Source of the DNA: Acidobacteriota bacterium
GTDB taxonomy: Bacteria > Acidobacteriota > Thermoanaerobaculia > UBA5066
Reading direction: 5' to 3'
Length of the DNA stretch: 53,442 nt
NCBI GenBank assembly: GCA_008363385.1
Contig: RHKY01000048.1
Span: 1 to 53,442 of the forward strand
Notes under the pieces: generated by a model
Database searches by the model: none
What the model was told of the DNA's origin: nothing
The model's input: only the letters and a program-made list of their open reading frames with translations
In this document: positions 1-7,583 of the stretch, piece after piece
How the letters are laid out: each line of letters starts with the position of its first letter
Numbering within the stretch: position 1 is the stretch's first letter
Program-made: the position numbers and the translations under genes

Positions 1-97
1 TTGCTTCAAAACCGTGTCGCAAACCAGCACGAATAACAATAGCTATACGGAGGGCCGCTTCTGGTTTTGATAACACCCCCTGGAAACTATCCCCACG
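1..97. other. AT-richer left-edge segment of unknown origin
   Basis: The first roughly 97 bases are visibly poorer in G+C than everything that follows, and the change is abrupt, inside the Ala/Pro linker of the E2 gene. CTGGTTTTGA at 61-70 is complementary in part to TCAAAACC at 6-13 and AAACCAG at 21-27, so it could fold or be an element end. I see no gene here and recognise no IS family. It may be an insertion, a deletion junction or a contig-end assembly artefact. Confidence 0.5.
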
Positions 98-413
98 ATA
101 CGGCGGGGGCGGGGGCCGCCGGGGCCGCCGGGGCCGGCGCCTCCGCGGGTGCGGGGGCGGCCGCGACGGCCTCGCCCGCCTCGCCGATGAGGCCGACGAC
201 GGTGTTGATCGGGACGGTCTGCCCCTCCCCGACGAGGACCTGCAGGAGGACTCCCGCGGCGGGAGCGGGGATCTCGGCGTCGACCTTGTCGGTGGAGATC
301 TCGAAAAGAGGCTCGTCGCGCTTGACGGCGTCGCCCGGCTTCTTGAGCCAGCGGGTGATGGTCCCCTCGGCGATCGACTCGCCCATCTGCGGCATGATCA
401 CGTTGGTCGGCAT
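87..413 (-). pseudogene. 2-oxoacid dehydrogenase E2 component, truncated after the lipoyl domain
   Basis: Residues 1-75 are a biotinyl/lipoyl domain starting MPTNVIMPQMGESIAEGT, with the lipoylation lysine in the hairpin STDKVDAE. An Ala/Pro-rich linker follows and the frame ends after VSWG at a TAG (87-89). A normal E2 (about 400 or more residues) would continue with a peripheral-subunit-binding domain and an acyltransferase core; both are missing. The stop lies in the AT-richer left-edge segment, so the truncation probably comes from a junction or assembly break near position 97. The ATG at 413 has AGAGAGGA upstream. The gene follows E1-alpha and E1-beta on the same strand, the usual order. 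The lipoyl lysine would be a client of the LipA encoded at 47901. A genuine free-standing lipoyl carrier is possible but less likely. Confidence 0.75.
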
Positions 414-471
414 CGGCGGTCCTCTCTGAACGGCGTTGGGCCGGGTGCGTCCGGGCTCTCCCGGGGGGATC

Positions 472-1527
472 CTAATACCGGGCCAGCCTCCGCGCCGCCG
501 CCGCGATTCGCGGGGCATCGGGGAGGAAGGCCGCCTCCAGGACGGGCGAGAAGGGGATCGGGGTGTCGGGGGCGGTCACCCGCAGGACGGGCGCGTCCAG
601 CCACTCGAAGGCCTCCTCGAACAGGAGCGCCGCGACCTCGCCCGCGATCCCCCCGGTCCGGGTGTCCTCGTGGACGACGAGGCAGCGGGAGGTCTTCCGG
701 ACGGAGGCCACGACCGTCTCGCGGTCGAGGGGGGAGAGCGTCCTCAGGTCGACGACCTCGGCCTCGAGGCGGTCCTCGCGGGAGAGCGCGTCCGCGGCCT
801 GGAGCGCGGGCCAGAGCATCGCCCCGTACGTGACGATCGTCAGGTCGCGCCCGGCCCGCCGCACGCAGGCCTTCCCGATCGGGACGCTGTACGGGGCGTC
901 GGGGACCCGGTCCCTCACGCGCCGGTAGAGGAACTTGTGCTCCAGGTAGACGACCGGGTCGGGGTCGCGGATCGCGGAGAGGAGGAGCCCCTTGGCGTCG
1001 TACGCCGTCGCCGGGACGACGACCTTCAGGCCCGGCGTCCCGACGAAGTGCCTCTCCGGGCTCTGCGAGTGGAAGGGCCCCCCGTGGACGCCGGCGCCGG
1101 ACGGGCCGCGGACGACCATCGGGACGCCGACCCCGGTCCGGTACCGGGACTTCGCCGCGAAGTTCGTCAGGAGGTCGAAGGCCCGCGCGACGAAGTCGAT
1201 GAACTGCATCTCGGCCACGGGCCGGAGGCCCCGGATCGCCGCCCCGATCGCGGCGCCGACGATCGCCTCCTCGGCGACGGGCGTGTCCACGACCCGCTCG
1301 GCGCCGAAGCGTGCCAGGAGCCCCTCGGTCACCCGGAAGGCCCCGCCGTACGCCCCGACGTCCTCGCCGACGACGAGGACGCGCGGGTCGCGGGCCATCT
1401 CCTCGTGGAGCGCCTCCCGGATCGCCTCGACGTAGAGGAGGTCCCGACCCGGGCCAGACGGCGGCTCGCTCTCGGAGCCGGGCGGCAGCGTCAGGAGGGC
1501 GCCGGGCGCGCCGCGCGGGTCGGCCAT
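472..1527 (-). CDS. 2-oxoacid dehydrogenase E1 component, beta subunit
   Basis: A 351-residue transketolase-like subunit of a pyruvate or branched-chain 2-oxoacid dehydrogenase complex. With E1-alpha it would carry out TPP-dependent decarboxylation and pass the acyl group to the E2 lipoyl arm. The pyrimidine-binding domain starts LLYVEAIREALHEEM and carries GEDVGAYGGAFRVTEGL near residue 55. The C-terminal half holds the transketolase-C fold (TIVTYGAMLWPALQAA, VVDLRTLSPLD). The length is normal for the family. The ATG at 1527 shares one base with the E1-alpha stop (TGATG), so translation is coupled. A roughly 30-residue N-terminal extension ([12 protein letters not shown]...) precedes the conserved region. 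Sequence alone does not decide between pyruvate and branched-chain substrates. Confidence 0.92.
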   Translation of the reverse strand: MADPRGAPGALLTLPPGSESEPPSGPGRDLLYVEAIREALHEEMARDPRVLVVGEDVGAYGGAFRVTEGLLARFGAERVVDTPVAEEAIVGAAIGAAIRGLRPVAEMQFIDFVARAFDLLTNFAAKSRYRTGVGVPMVVRGPSGAGVHGGPFHSQSPERHFVGTPGLKVVVPATAYDAKGLLLSAIRDPDPVVYLEHKFLYRRVRDRVPDAPYSVPIGKACVRRAGRDLTIVTYGAMLWPALQAADALSREDRLEAEVVDLRTLSPLDRETVVASVRKTSRCLVVHEDTRTGGIAGEVAALLFEEAFEWLDAPVLRVTAPDTPIPFSPVLEAAFLPDAPRIAAAARRLARY

Positions 1528-2510
1528 CAGGCACGCCCTCCGCCGGCCGGCGCGAAGACGCCGGTCTGGAGGCTCTCCGGGTCGGGGAGGGGCGAGGCGA
1601 GCGCCGCCTCGACGTCGGCGTCGAGCGAGGCGCCGATCTCCTCCCGGACGCGGCTCGCCCGTCCGTCGTCGAGGAGGCCCCGCTCCCCGAGCAGCCTCTC
1701 GAACCGGGCGATCGGGTCGCGGCGGTGCCAGGTCGCGAGCTCCTCCGGGTCGACGTAGGCCTGCCCGTCGTGCTCGGCGTGACCCTTCAGCCGGTAGGTC
1801 CGGGCCTCGACGAGCGTCGGGCCCCCGCCCGAGCGGGCGCGCGCCACGGCGCGTCGGCAGGCGTCGAGGACCGCCAGGACGTCGTTCCCGTCGACGATCT
1901 CGGCGGGGAGGCCGTAGCCGGCCGCCTTGTCGGCGAAGGCCGCGGCGGCGCACTGCTTCTCCGAGGGGGTGGAGTAGGCCCACCGGTTGTACTCGAGGAC
2001 GACGACGAGCGGGAGCCTCTGGACGGCCGCGAAGTTGAGCCCCTCGTGGAACGCCCCCACCGACGACGCCCCGTCCCCGACGTACGTGAGCGCGACGGTC
2101 GGCCGTCCCAGGAGCCGCTCCGCGAGGACCATCCCGGCCATCACGGGGACCATGGTCCCCAGCATCGCCGTCGGCGCGTAGACGCCCCGCTCGGGTACGG
2201 AGACGTGGAGGATCGCCTCCTTCCCGCGCGACGGCGCGTCGGCGCGGGCCAGGTACTGGAGGAGGACCTGGCGCGGGGTCACGCCGCGGACGAGGACCGA
2301 GCCGAGGTTGCGGATGAGGGGGGAGAGGAGGTCCCCGTCCTCGAGGGCGAAGGCAGAGCCGACCGACGTCGCCTCCTGGCCGAGAGAGCGGTACATCCCC
2401 CCGGCCAGCTTCCCCTGCCGGTAGAGGCGGACCAGCCGCTCCTCGAGGAGGCGGTTCAGGACCAGATGGCGGTGCAGCTCGAGGAGCCGCTCTGTCGGGA
2501 GCGCGTCCAT
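1527..2510 (-). CDS. 2-oxoacid dehydrogenase E1 component, alpha subunit
   Basis: A 327-residue TPP-binding subunit. The TPP motif runs from GDG at residues 145-147 to the Asn of EYN at 175, the usual spacing of about 30. The phosphorylation-loop-like segment TPSEKQCAAAAFADKAAGYG and the C-terminal YRLKGHAEHDG follow the E1-alpha pattern. The start at 2510 (MDALPTERLLELHRHL) is preferred over an upstream in-frame codon at 2564, because 2564 lies inside the -35 element of a well-formed promoter (2536-2564) and cannot be transcribed from it. The gene is first in an E1-alpha, E1-beta, E2 operon. Substrate class (pyruvate, acetoin or branched-chain) is not resolved. Confidence 0.92.
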   Translation of the reverse strand: MDALPTERLLELHRHLVLNRLLEERLVRLYRQGKLAGGMYRSLGQEATSVGSAFALEDGDLLSPLIRNLGSVLVRGVTPRQVLLQYLARADAPSRGKEAILHVSVPERGVYAPTAMLGTMVPVMAGMVLAERLLGRPTVALTYVGDGASSVGAFHEGLNFAAVQRLPLVVVLEYNRWAYSTPSEKQCAAAAFADKAAGYGLPAEIVDGNDVLAVLDACRRAVARARSGGGPTLVEARTYRLKGHAEHDGQAYVDPEELATWHRRDPIARFERLLGERGLLDDGRASRVREEIGASLDADVEAALASPLPDPESLQTGVFAPAGGGRA

Positions 2511-2535
2511 GGGGAGACCCGTCGCGGGGCGGGGG

Positions 2536-2564
2536 ATTATCGAAGCGGGTCCTGGGAGCGTCAA
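2536..2564 (-). promoter_or_regulatory. sigma70-type promoter of the E1-alpha/E1-beta/E2 operon
   Basis: Read on the minus strand: -35 TTGACG (2564-2559), a 17-bp spacer, and -10 GATAAT (2541-2536). The predicted start is 20 nt or less upstream of the E1-alpha ATG at 2510. On the plus strand a second GATAAT (2582-2587) stands 15 nt before the ATG of the divergent binding-protein gene, without a recognisable -35. Confidence 0.7.
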
Positions 2565-2602
2565 ACGACGCCCGACTCCGGGATAATCGGTCGGCAGTTC
2601 CC

Positions 2603-4156
2603 ATGAGCCGCGCCCTCGCGCTCCCGCTGGTGCTCGCGCTCCTCGCCGGGTGCTCCCGGCGGGAGGCGGCGCCGGACACGGCGGTCGTCCTCGCCGACCG
2701 CGACGTGGAGGGGCTCGACCCGCACGCCTCGGGGAAGGTGCACACGACGCAGGAGGTCCTCCTCGACGCGTACGAGGGGCTCGTCGCGCTCGACGCCCAC
2801 CTCGCCGTGGTCCCGGCGCTGGCGGCCTCCTGGTCGAACCCGGACGACCGGACCTGGGAGTTCCAGCTCCGTCCCGACGTCCGCTTCCACACGGGCGGGA
2901 CGATGACGGCGGCCGACGTGGCCTTCAGCGTCGAGCGCGCGCGGACGGAGCCGGGGAGCGTCCTGAAGACCTCGCTCGTCGGCGTGACCGGCGTGGAGGT
3001 CGTGGGCCCGGACCTCGTCCGGATCCGGACGAAGGAAGCGGACGCGTACCTCCTGGCGCGCCTGAGGGACGTCTTCGTCGTCTCCCGCGCGGCGGTGAAG
3101 GCCGCGGGCGCGGCCGCCTTCGACGGCACGAGCTGCGGGACGGGCCCGTACCGGATCACGGGACGAGTCCCGGGCCGGCACGTCGACCTCGAGAGGTTCG
3201 ACGGCTACTGGGGCGGCCCGTCCGTCGCCCCGCGGGCCCGGTTCGTCGCCCGGATGTTCGGCGACCCGGACTGGAACGAGATGGTCCCGCAGGGAGGCCG
3301 CGTCGCGTTCTGGCAGATGCCGGCCTCCCCGCACTTCGCGCGCGCCCGGGAGTTCGGCCGCTCGGAGCGGGGACCCAGCCTCTCGATCGTCTACCTCGGC
3401 TTCGACCTGCGCGGGCCCGAGACGCCCGGCGTGACGCTCCCGGACGGGAGCCACGGGAACCCGTTCCTGGACCGGCGGGTCCGGGAGGCGGTCTCGCTGG
3501 CGATCGACCGGGGAGCGTTCCGGCGCGAGTTCGCCGGCGAGTTCGGCTTCCCCGCCGGGCAGCTCGTCCCGCCGGGCGTCTTCGGCTACGACCCGTCCCT
3601 GCCGGTCCCGGTGAGGGACGTCGGGCGGGCCCGGGACCTCCTCGCCGGGACGCCGTTCGCGAAGGGGTTCGAGGTGGAGCTGGACGTCCGGTCGCTGATG
3701 GAGCGCGCGGGCCCCGCCGTCGCCCGGATGCTGGCCGACGCCGGGATCCGGGCCTCGGTGAGCCTCCTCGACGAGGAGGACTTCTTCGCGCGCCTCTCCA
3801 GCCGGCGCTCCTCGCTCTACGTCCTCCGCTTCTCCTGCCGCACGGGCGACGCGCAGGAGGTCTTCGACCGCTGGCTCCACGGCAAGGACCCGGCGACGGG
3901 GCTGGGCGAGGCGAACTACTCGTACGACGTCTCGCCGGTCGAGGGCCTCGACGCCGACATCGACGACGCGCGCCGGACGATCGAGCCGGCCGAGCGGCGG
4001 ACGAAGCTCCAGCACGTGATGCGGCACGCGGTCGAGGAGAAGCTGATGGTCCCGCTCTTCCAGTACGAGGAGCTGACGTTCGTGTCCCCGGGGCTCGAGT
4101 GGCCCTCGCGCTTCGACTCCTTCCGCATGGCCCGCGACGCGCGGTTCGTGCCGTGA
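2603..4156 (+). CDS. ABC transporter substrate-binding lipoprotein, peptide/nickel family (SBP family 5)
   Basis: A 517-residue extracytoplasmic solute-binding protein of the OppA/DppA type. The N-terminus is a lipoprotein signal with lipobox LLAGC, placing the lipidated Cys at residue 17. The mature part has family-5 features: an early AVVLADRDVEGLDPHASG segment, WEFQLRPDVRFHTGGTMTAADV near residue 85-105, and NPFLDRRVREAVSLAIDR in the second half. Such proteins deliver oligopeptides or similar ligands to a membrane permease. No permease or ATPase gene is adjacent, so its partner must lie elsewhere or it works as an orphan receptor. It is divergent from the dehydrogenase operon and stands alone. 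The ligand cannot be inferred. Confidence 0.88.
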   Translation: MSRALALPLVLALLAGCSRREAAPDTAVVLADRDVEGLDPHASGKVHTTQEVLLDAYEGLVALDAHLAVVPALAASWSNPDDRTWEFQLRPDVRFHTGGTMTAADVAFSVERARTEPGSVLKTSLVGVTGVEVVGPDLVRIRTKEADAYLLARLRDVFVVSRAAVKAAGAAAFDGTSCGTGPYRITGRVPGRHVDLERFDGYWGGPSVAPRARFVARMFGDPDWNEMVPQGGRVAFWQMPASPHFARAREFGRSERGPSLSIVYLGFDLRGPETPGVTLPDGSHGNPFLDRRVREAVSLAIDRGAFRREFAGEFGFPAGQLVPPGVFGYDPSLPVPVRDVGRARDLLAGTPFAKGFEVELDVRSLMERAGPAVARMLADAGIRASVSLLDEEDFFARLSSRRSSLYVLRFSCRTGDAQEVFDRWLHGKDPATGLGEANYSYDVSPVEGLDADIDDARRTIEPAERRTKLQHVMRHAVEEKLMVPLFQYEELTFVSPGLEWPSRFDSFRMARDARFVP

Positions 4157-4176
4157 GCGGCCGGGCCCCTCTCCGC

Positions 4177-4205
4177 TTGACACGGCCCGGGGCGGCCTCT
4201 ACGCT
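4177..4205 (+). promoter_or_regulatory. promoter of the lysine/DAP operon
   Basis: A perfect -35 TTGACA (4177-4182), a spacer of exactly 17 bp, and -10 TACGCT (4200-4205). It is the best -35 in the window and lies just after the stop of the binding-protein gene. A start near 4212 would place the ATG at 4215 at or within a few bases of the 5' end and give the asd operon a leader of about 220 nt. Confidence 0.75.
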
Positions 4206-4214
4206 CCGCCGCCA

Positions 4215-4331
4215 ATGAACGCGGGCCTCCCTCCGCTCGAGACGCCGGTGACCCGAAAGCGGGGAGACGGCAAGGGCGCGATCGCGCGCCTCGGCGGGGG
4301 GTCCCCGTCGCCGCCGGCCCAGGCGCCCTGA
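4215..4331 (+). CDS. putative 38-residue leader ORF before the lysine operon
   Basis: An ATG nine bases after the -10 box opens a 38-codon frame rich in Gly, Pro and Arg. It contains Thr codons and two Lys codons but no run of a single regulatory amino acid, so classical ribosome-stalling attenuation is not obvious. Its TGA (4329-4331) is exactly the loop of a 7-bp hairpin (4322-4338), and a terminator-like hairpin follows at 4365-4388. No Shine-Dalgarno can fit, so translation would be leaderless. The architecture is suggestive, but expression is unproven. Confidence 0.3.
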   Translation: MNAGLPPLETPVTRKRGDGKGAIARLGGGSPSPPAQAP

Positions 4332-4338
4332 GGGCGCC
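4322..4338 (+). promoter_or_regulatory. leader hairpin enclosing the short ORF's stop codon
   Basis: GGCGCCC and GGGCGCC form a 7-bp stem around the loop TGA, which is the stop codon of the 38-codon leader ORF. A ribosome terminating there would melt this hairpin. Confidence 0.4.
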
Positions 4339-4364
4339 CGGCTCGCGGAGGACGACGAACGACC

Positions 4365-4400
4365 AGGCCCGCCGGCGACGGCGGGCCTTCTGCTTCTCGA
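4365..4400 (+). terminator. attenuator-like hairpin in the asd leader
   Basis: A 10-bp GC-rich stem, AGGCCCGCCG (4365-4374) with CGGCGGGCCT (4379-4388), is capped by the GNRA tetraloop GCGA and followed by TCTGCTTCT. It lies inside the leader, 44 nt upstream of the asd ATG, so it would act as a conditional (attenuating) or partial terminator for the whole lysine operon. I could not identify a lysine riboswitch or a convincing antiterminator pairing by eye. Confidence 0.5.
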
Positions 4401-4432
4401 TGGGCCCCAGACGACCGGGAAGGAACGACGAG

Positions 4433-5524
4433 ATGGACAGCAACGACCGCGTGACCCCCAGCGCCCCGAAGAGCCGGATCCCCGTGGCCGTCCTCGGGGC
4501 CACCGGAGCCGTCGGCCAGAGGATGGTCTCGCTCCTCGCGGGCCACCCCTGGTTCCGCCTCGCCGAGGCGGCCGCCTCGGAGCGGTCTGCCGGGAAGCGC
4601 TACGCCGAGGCGACGCGCTGGGTCCTGCCCGGGGACGTCCCGGAGGAGGCCCGCGACCTGGTCGTGGTGCCGGTGGAGTCCGAGCTGGCCTCGCCGCTCG
4701 TCCTCTCGGCCCTCGACGCCTCCGTGGCCGACGCGATCGAGCCGCTGCAGGCCGGGAGGGGGCGCCTCGTCGTCTCGAACACGAAGTCGTTCCGGATGCG
4801 GCCGGACGTCCCGCTCCTCGTCCCGGAGGTGAACGCGGACCACCTCGCCCTCCTGGACGCGCAGCCGTGGCGCGCGACGGGCGGCGGGATCGTCACGAAC
4901 CCGAACTGCGTCGTCGTCGGGCTGGCGATGGGGCTGGCGCCGCTCCACCGCGCCTTCGGGGTCGAGTCGTGCGCCGTGACGACGCTGCAGGCCCTCTCCG
5001 GGGCCGGCTACCCGGGCGTCCCCTCGCTCGACGCGCAGGGGAACGTGATCCCGTTCATCGACGGCGAGGAGGAGAAGATCGAGCGCGAGCCCGGGAAGAT
5101 CCTCGGCACGCTCACGGACGGCTCCGTCACGCCGGCGCCCTTCCCCCTCTCGGTCTCCGTGAACCGGGTGCCGGTGCGGGACGGCCACACCGAGTCGGTC
5201 TTCGTGAGGCTCTCGCGCCGCGTCGGGATCCCCGAGGTCGAGGAGGCGCTCGAGGCCTTCACGGGCGAGCCGCAGCGCCTCGGGCTCCCCTCGGCCCCGG
5301 CCCGGCCGATCGTGGTCCGGGAGGAGCGGGACCGGCCCCAGCCCGCGCGCGACGTCGAGGCCGGGCACGGGATGACGGTCACGGTCGGGCGCCTCCGGAC
5401 GGACCCCGTCTTCGACGTGAAGTTCACGCTCCTCGTCCACAACACGGTGCGCGGGGCCGCGGGCGCGGCGCTGCTGAACGCCGAGCTCCTCGCGGCCACC
5501 GGCCGTCTCCGGGCCGCCGCGTGA
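4433..5524 (+). CDS. asd: aspartate-semialdehyde dehydrogenase
   Basis: 363 residues; makes L-aspartate semialdehyde from aspartyl phosphate with NADPH, the branch point to lysine/DAP, threonine and methionine. The NADP-binding motif GATGAVGQR is at residues 22-30 and the catalytic Cys is at 159 in TNPNCVV. The QALSGAGYPG and EEEKIEREPGKILG segments match the archaeal/fungal-like bacterial Asd subfamily rather than the E. coli type. The start at 4433 is chosen for GGAAGGA 9 nt upstream; an ATG at 4400 would give an unconserved Arg-rich extension. It is the first gene of the lysine operon, and its stop overlaps the lysC GTG by 4 nt. Confidence 0.95.
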   Translation: MDSNDRVTPSAPKSRIPVAVLGATGAVGQRMVSLLAGHPWFRLAEAAASERSAGKRYAEATRWVLPGDVPEEARDLVVVPVESELASPLVLSALDASVADAIEPLQAGRGRLVVSNTKSFRMRPDVPLLVPEVNADHLALLDAQPWRATGGGIVTNPNCVVVGLAMGLAPLHRAFGVESCAVTTLQALSGAGYPGVPSLDAQGNVIPFIDGEEEKIEREPGKILGTLTDGSVTPAPFPLSVSVNRVPVRDGHTESVFVRLSRRVGIPEVEEALEAFTGEPQRLGLPSAPARPIVVREERDRPQPARDVEAGHGMTVTVGRLRTDPVFDVKFTLLVHNTVRGAAGAALLNAELLAATGRLRAAA

Positions 5525-6900
5525 AGGTCCTCAAGTTCGGCGGGACGTCCGTCGGGGACGCGGGGCGGATCGGCCGCGTCGCGGATCTGGTCGCCGCCCG
5601 CGCGGGGGAGGGGCTCCTCGTGGTGGTCTCGGCGATGGGGGGCGTCACGGACCTCCTCCTCTCCCTCGGTTCGTCGGCACGCGCGAAGGACCGGACCGCC
5701 GCCGAGGCGGCGCTGGCGAAGGTGGGCCAGCGCCACGTGGCCGCCGTGGAAGGGCTCGACCTCTCCGAGGAGGCGGCCGAGGAGTGTCGCGCGGCCCTCG
5801 GGCGGGAGCTCGCGCGCCTCGGCGACCTCTCGACCGGGGTCTCGCTCCTGGGCGAGCTCTCGGCGCGGACGAGCGACTCGGTCGCGGCCGCCGGGGAGCT
5901 CCTGAGCGCGGGCCTGCTCGGGGCCGCCCTCGCGAGGCGCGGCGCGGACGTCGTGACGCTCGACCCGCGGGACCTCGTCCCGACCGACGGCACGCACGGG
6001 GCCGCGGTGCCCGACGAGGAGGAGATCGCCCGGCGGGTCGGCGAGAGCGTCCTGCCGCGGATCCGGGCCTCTCAGGTCGTCCTGACCGGCGGCTTCCTCG
6101 GCCGCGGCCCCGACGGGGCGACGACGACCCTCGGGCGCGGCGGCTCGGACTACTCGGCGGCGCTCCTCGGCGCCGGGCTCGCCGACGCGGGCGCGGAGGT
6201 CGAGGCGATCGAGATCTGGACCGACGTCGACGGGATCCTGACGGCCGACCCGCGCCTCGTCCCCGGGGCGCGCCTCGTCCGCGAGGTGAGCGCGGCCGAG
6301 GCCGCCGAGCTCGCCTTCTTCGGCGCCAAGGTGCTCCACCCGGCCACGATCCGGCCGGCGGTCGCTCGCGGGATCCCGGTCGTCGTCAGGAACACCTTCC
6401 GGCCCGAGGCTCCCGGGACGGTCGTGAAGGCCGAGGCGCCCGGGGAGGGCGTGCGGGCCCTGGCGATGCGGACGGGCGTGGCGGCGCTCTTCGTCTCGAG
6501 CGCCCGGATGCTCCTGGCCCACGGCTTCGCGGCCCGCGTCTTCTCGGTCTTCGAGCGGCACCGGGTCCCCGTCGACGTCATCACGACGAGCGAGGTCTCG
6601 ATCTCGATCACCGTCGACGAGAGGGCCCCGGTCGACGCGCTCGTCGCCGAGCTGTCGGCGATCGCCGACGTCCGGACGCTCCGGGGGCTGGCGGTCGTCT
6701 CCGTCGTGGGGCGCTCGCTCCGGACGACGCCGCGGGTGGCGGCGAAGATCTTCGGCGCGCTCGGCGGGATCAACGTCGTCATGATCTCGCAGGGGGCGTC
6801 GGAGACGAACCTGACGTTCGTGGTCGAGGGCGCCGACGCGCCCGAGGCCGTGAGGAGGCTCCACCGCGAGCTGTTCGAGGGGAAGGAGGAGGCGGGATGA
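5521..6900 (+). CDS. lysC: aspartate kinase, lysine-sensitive type
   Basis: 459 residues; phosphorylates aspartate, the first committed step to lysine, threonine and methionine. The kinase motif KFGGTSV begins at residue 5 and TTLGRGGSDYSAALL lies near residue 205. Two C-terminal ACT-like segments (about 320-459: VDVITTSEVSISITVDE and INVVMISQGASETNLTFVVE) are the usual allosteric sites. It is monofunctional, with no homoserine dehydrogenase domain. It starts at GTG in a GTGA overlap with asd and ends in an ATGA overlap with dapB. The DAP-only neighbourhood suggests lysine or DAP as the feedback effector, which is inference. Confidence 0.95.
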   Translation: MKVLKFGGTSVGDAGRIGRVADLVAARAGEGLLVVVSAMGGVTDLLLSLGSSARAKDRTAAEAALAKVGQRHVAAVEGLDLSEEAAEECRAALGRELARLGDLSTGVSLLGELSARTSDSVAAAGELLSAGLLGAALARRGADVVTLDPRDLVPTDGTHGAAVPDEEEIARRVGESVLPRIRASQVVLTGGFLGRGPDGATTTLGRGGSDYSAALLGAGLADAGAEVEAIEIWTDVDGILTADPRLVPGARLVREVSAAEAAELAFFGAKVLHPATIRPAVARGIPVVVRNTFRPEAPGTVVKAEAPGEGVRALAMRTGVAALFVSSARMLLAHGFAARVFSVFERHRVPVDVITTSEVSISITVDERAPVDALVAELSAIADVRTLRGLAVVSVVGRSLRTTPRVAAKIFGALGGINVVMISQGASETNLTFVVEGADAPEAVRRLHRELFEGKEEAG

Positions 6901-7583
6901 AGGCGCTCGTCGTCGGCACCGGGAAGATGGGCAAGGCGGTCGAGGAGGCGCTGCTCTCGCGCGGGCACTCCGTCGCGGGCCGGCTCGGCCGCGGCGAGGC
7001 GCTGACGGCGGACCTGGCGCGCGAGGCGCAGGTGGCGTTCGAGTTCACGACGCCCGACGCGGCCCCCGCCCGGGTGACGGAGCTCCTGGAGGCGGGGATC
7101 CCGGTCGTCTCCGGGACGACCGGCTGGAACGTGGCGCCCGCCTGGGACCTGGCGCGGAAGAAGGGCGTCGGGTTCCTCCACGCCCCCAACTTCTCGATCG
7201 GCGTCGCGGCACTGAAGCGGGCCGTGGCGGCCCTGGCCGAGGCGCTGGCGCCGTTCGAGGAGTACGAGCCCGCCATCGTCGAGCGGCACCACGCGGCCAA
7301 GAAGGACGCGCCGTCTGGGACGGCGCGCCTCCTGGCCGCGGCGCTCAAGGGGGGGCGGCAGGGGGGCGCGCACATCCCGGTCGTCTCGGTCCGGCACGGC
7401 GGACAGCCCGGCGAGCACGTCGTCGTCTTCGAGGGCCCCGAGGAGTCGGTGGAGCTCGTCCACCGGGCCCGCTCGCGCGCCATCTTCGCGGCGGGCGCGG
7501 TCCAGGCAGGCGAGTGGCTCGTCGGGACCTTCCGGCGCGGACCGGTCGCCTTCGACGACTTCTTCGAGAGGAGGAGCGAATGA
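6897..7583 (+). CDS. dapB: 4-hydroxy-tetrahydrodipicolinate reductase, short form
   Basis: 228 residues; reduces hydroxy-tetrahydrodipicolinate with NAD(P)H. The nucleotide motif GTGKMG is at residues 7-12. The DapB signature is ERHHAAKKDAPSGTA, with catalytic His131/His132, a substrate lysine at 135 or 136, and SGT at 140-142. It is about 40 residues shorter than E. coli DapB; the loss is in the N-terminal nucleotide domain, as in the compact DapB of several phyla. ATGA overlaps join it to lysC upstream and dapA downstream. Confidence 0.94.
   Translation: MKALVVGTGKMGKAVEEALLSRGHSVAGRLGRGEALTADLAREAQVAFEFTTPDAAPARVTELLEAGIPVVSGTTGWNVAPAWDLARKKGVGFLHAPNFSIGVAALKRAVAALAEALAPFEEYEPAIVERHHAAKKDAPSGTARLLAAALKGGRQGGAHIPVVSVRHGGQPGEHVVVFEGPEESVELVHRARSRAIFAAGAVQAGEWLVGTFRRGPVAFDDFFERRSE

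Noticed and set aside
1-97. Recognisable insertion sequence or phage end at the left edge
   Set aside because: There is no transposase, terminal inverted repeat or target duplication to support it; left as an unexplained segment.
472-3159. Long minus-strand frame extending E1-beta upstream across E1-alpha
   Set aside because: The upstream part is a shadow of E1-alpha and of the binding-protein gene. The ATG at 1527 in the TGATG overlap and the start of conserved sequence fix the E1-beta start.
4206-4432. Lysine riboswitch in the asd leader
   Set aside because: I could not find the conserved lysine-aptamer sequence blocks; only simple hairpins are seen.
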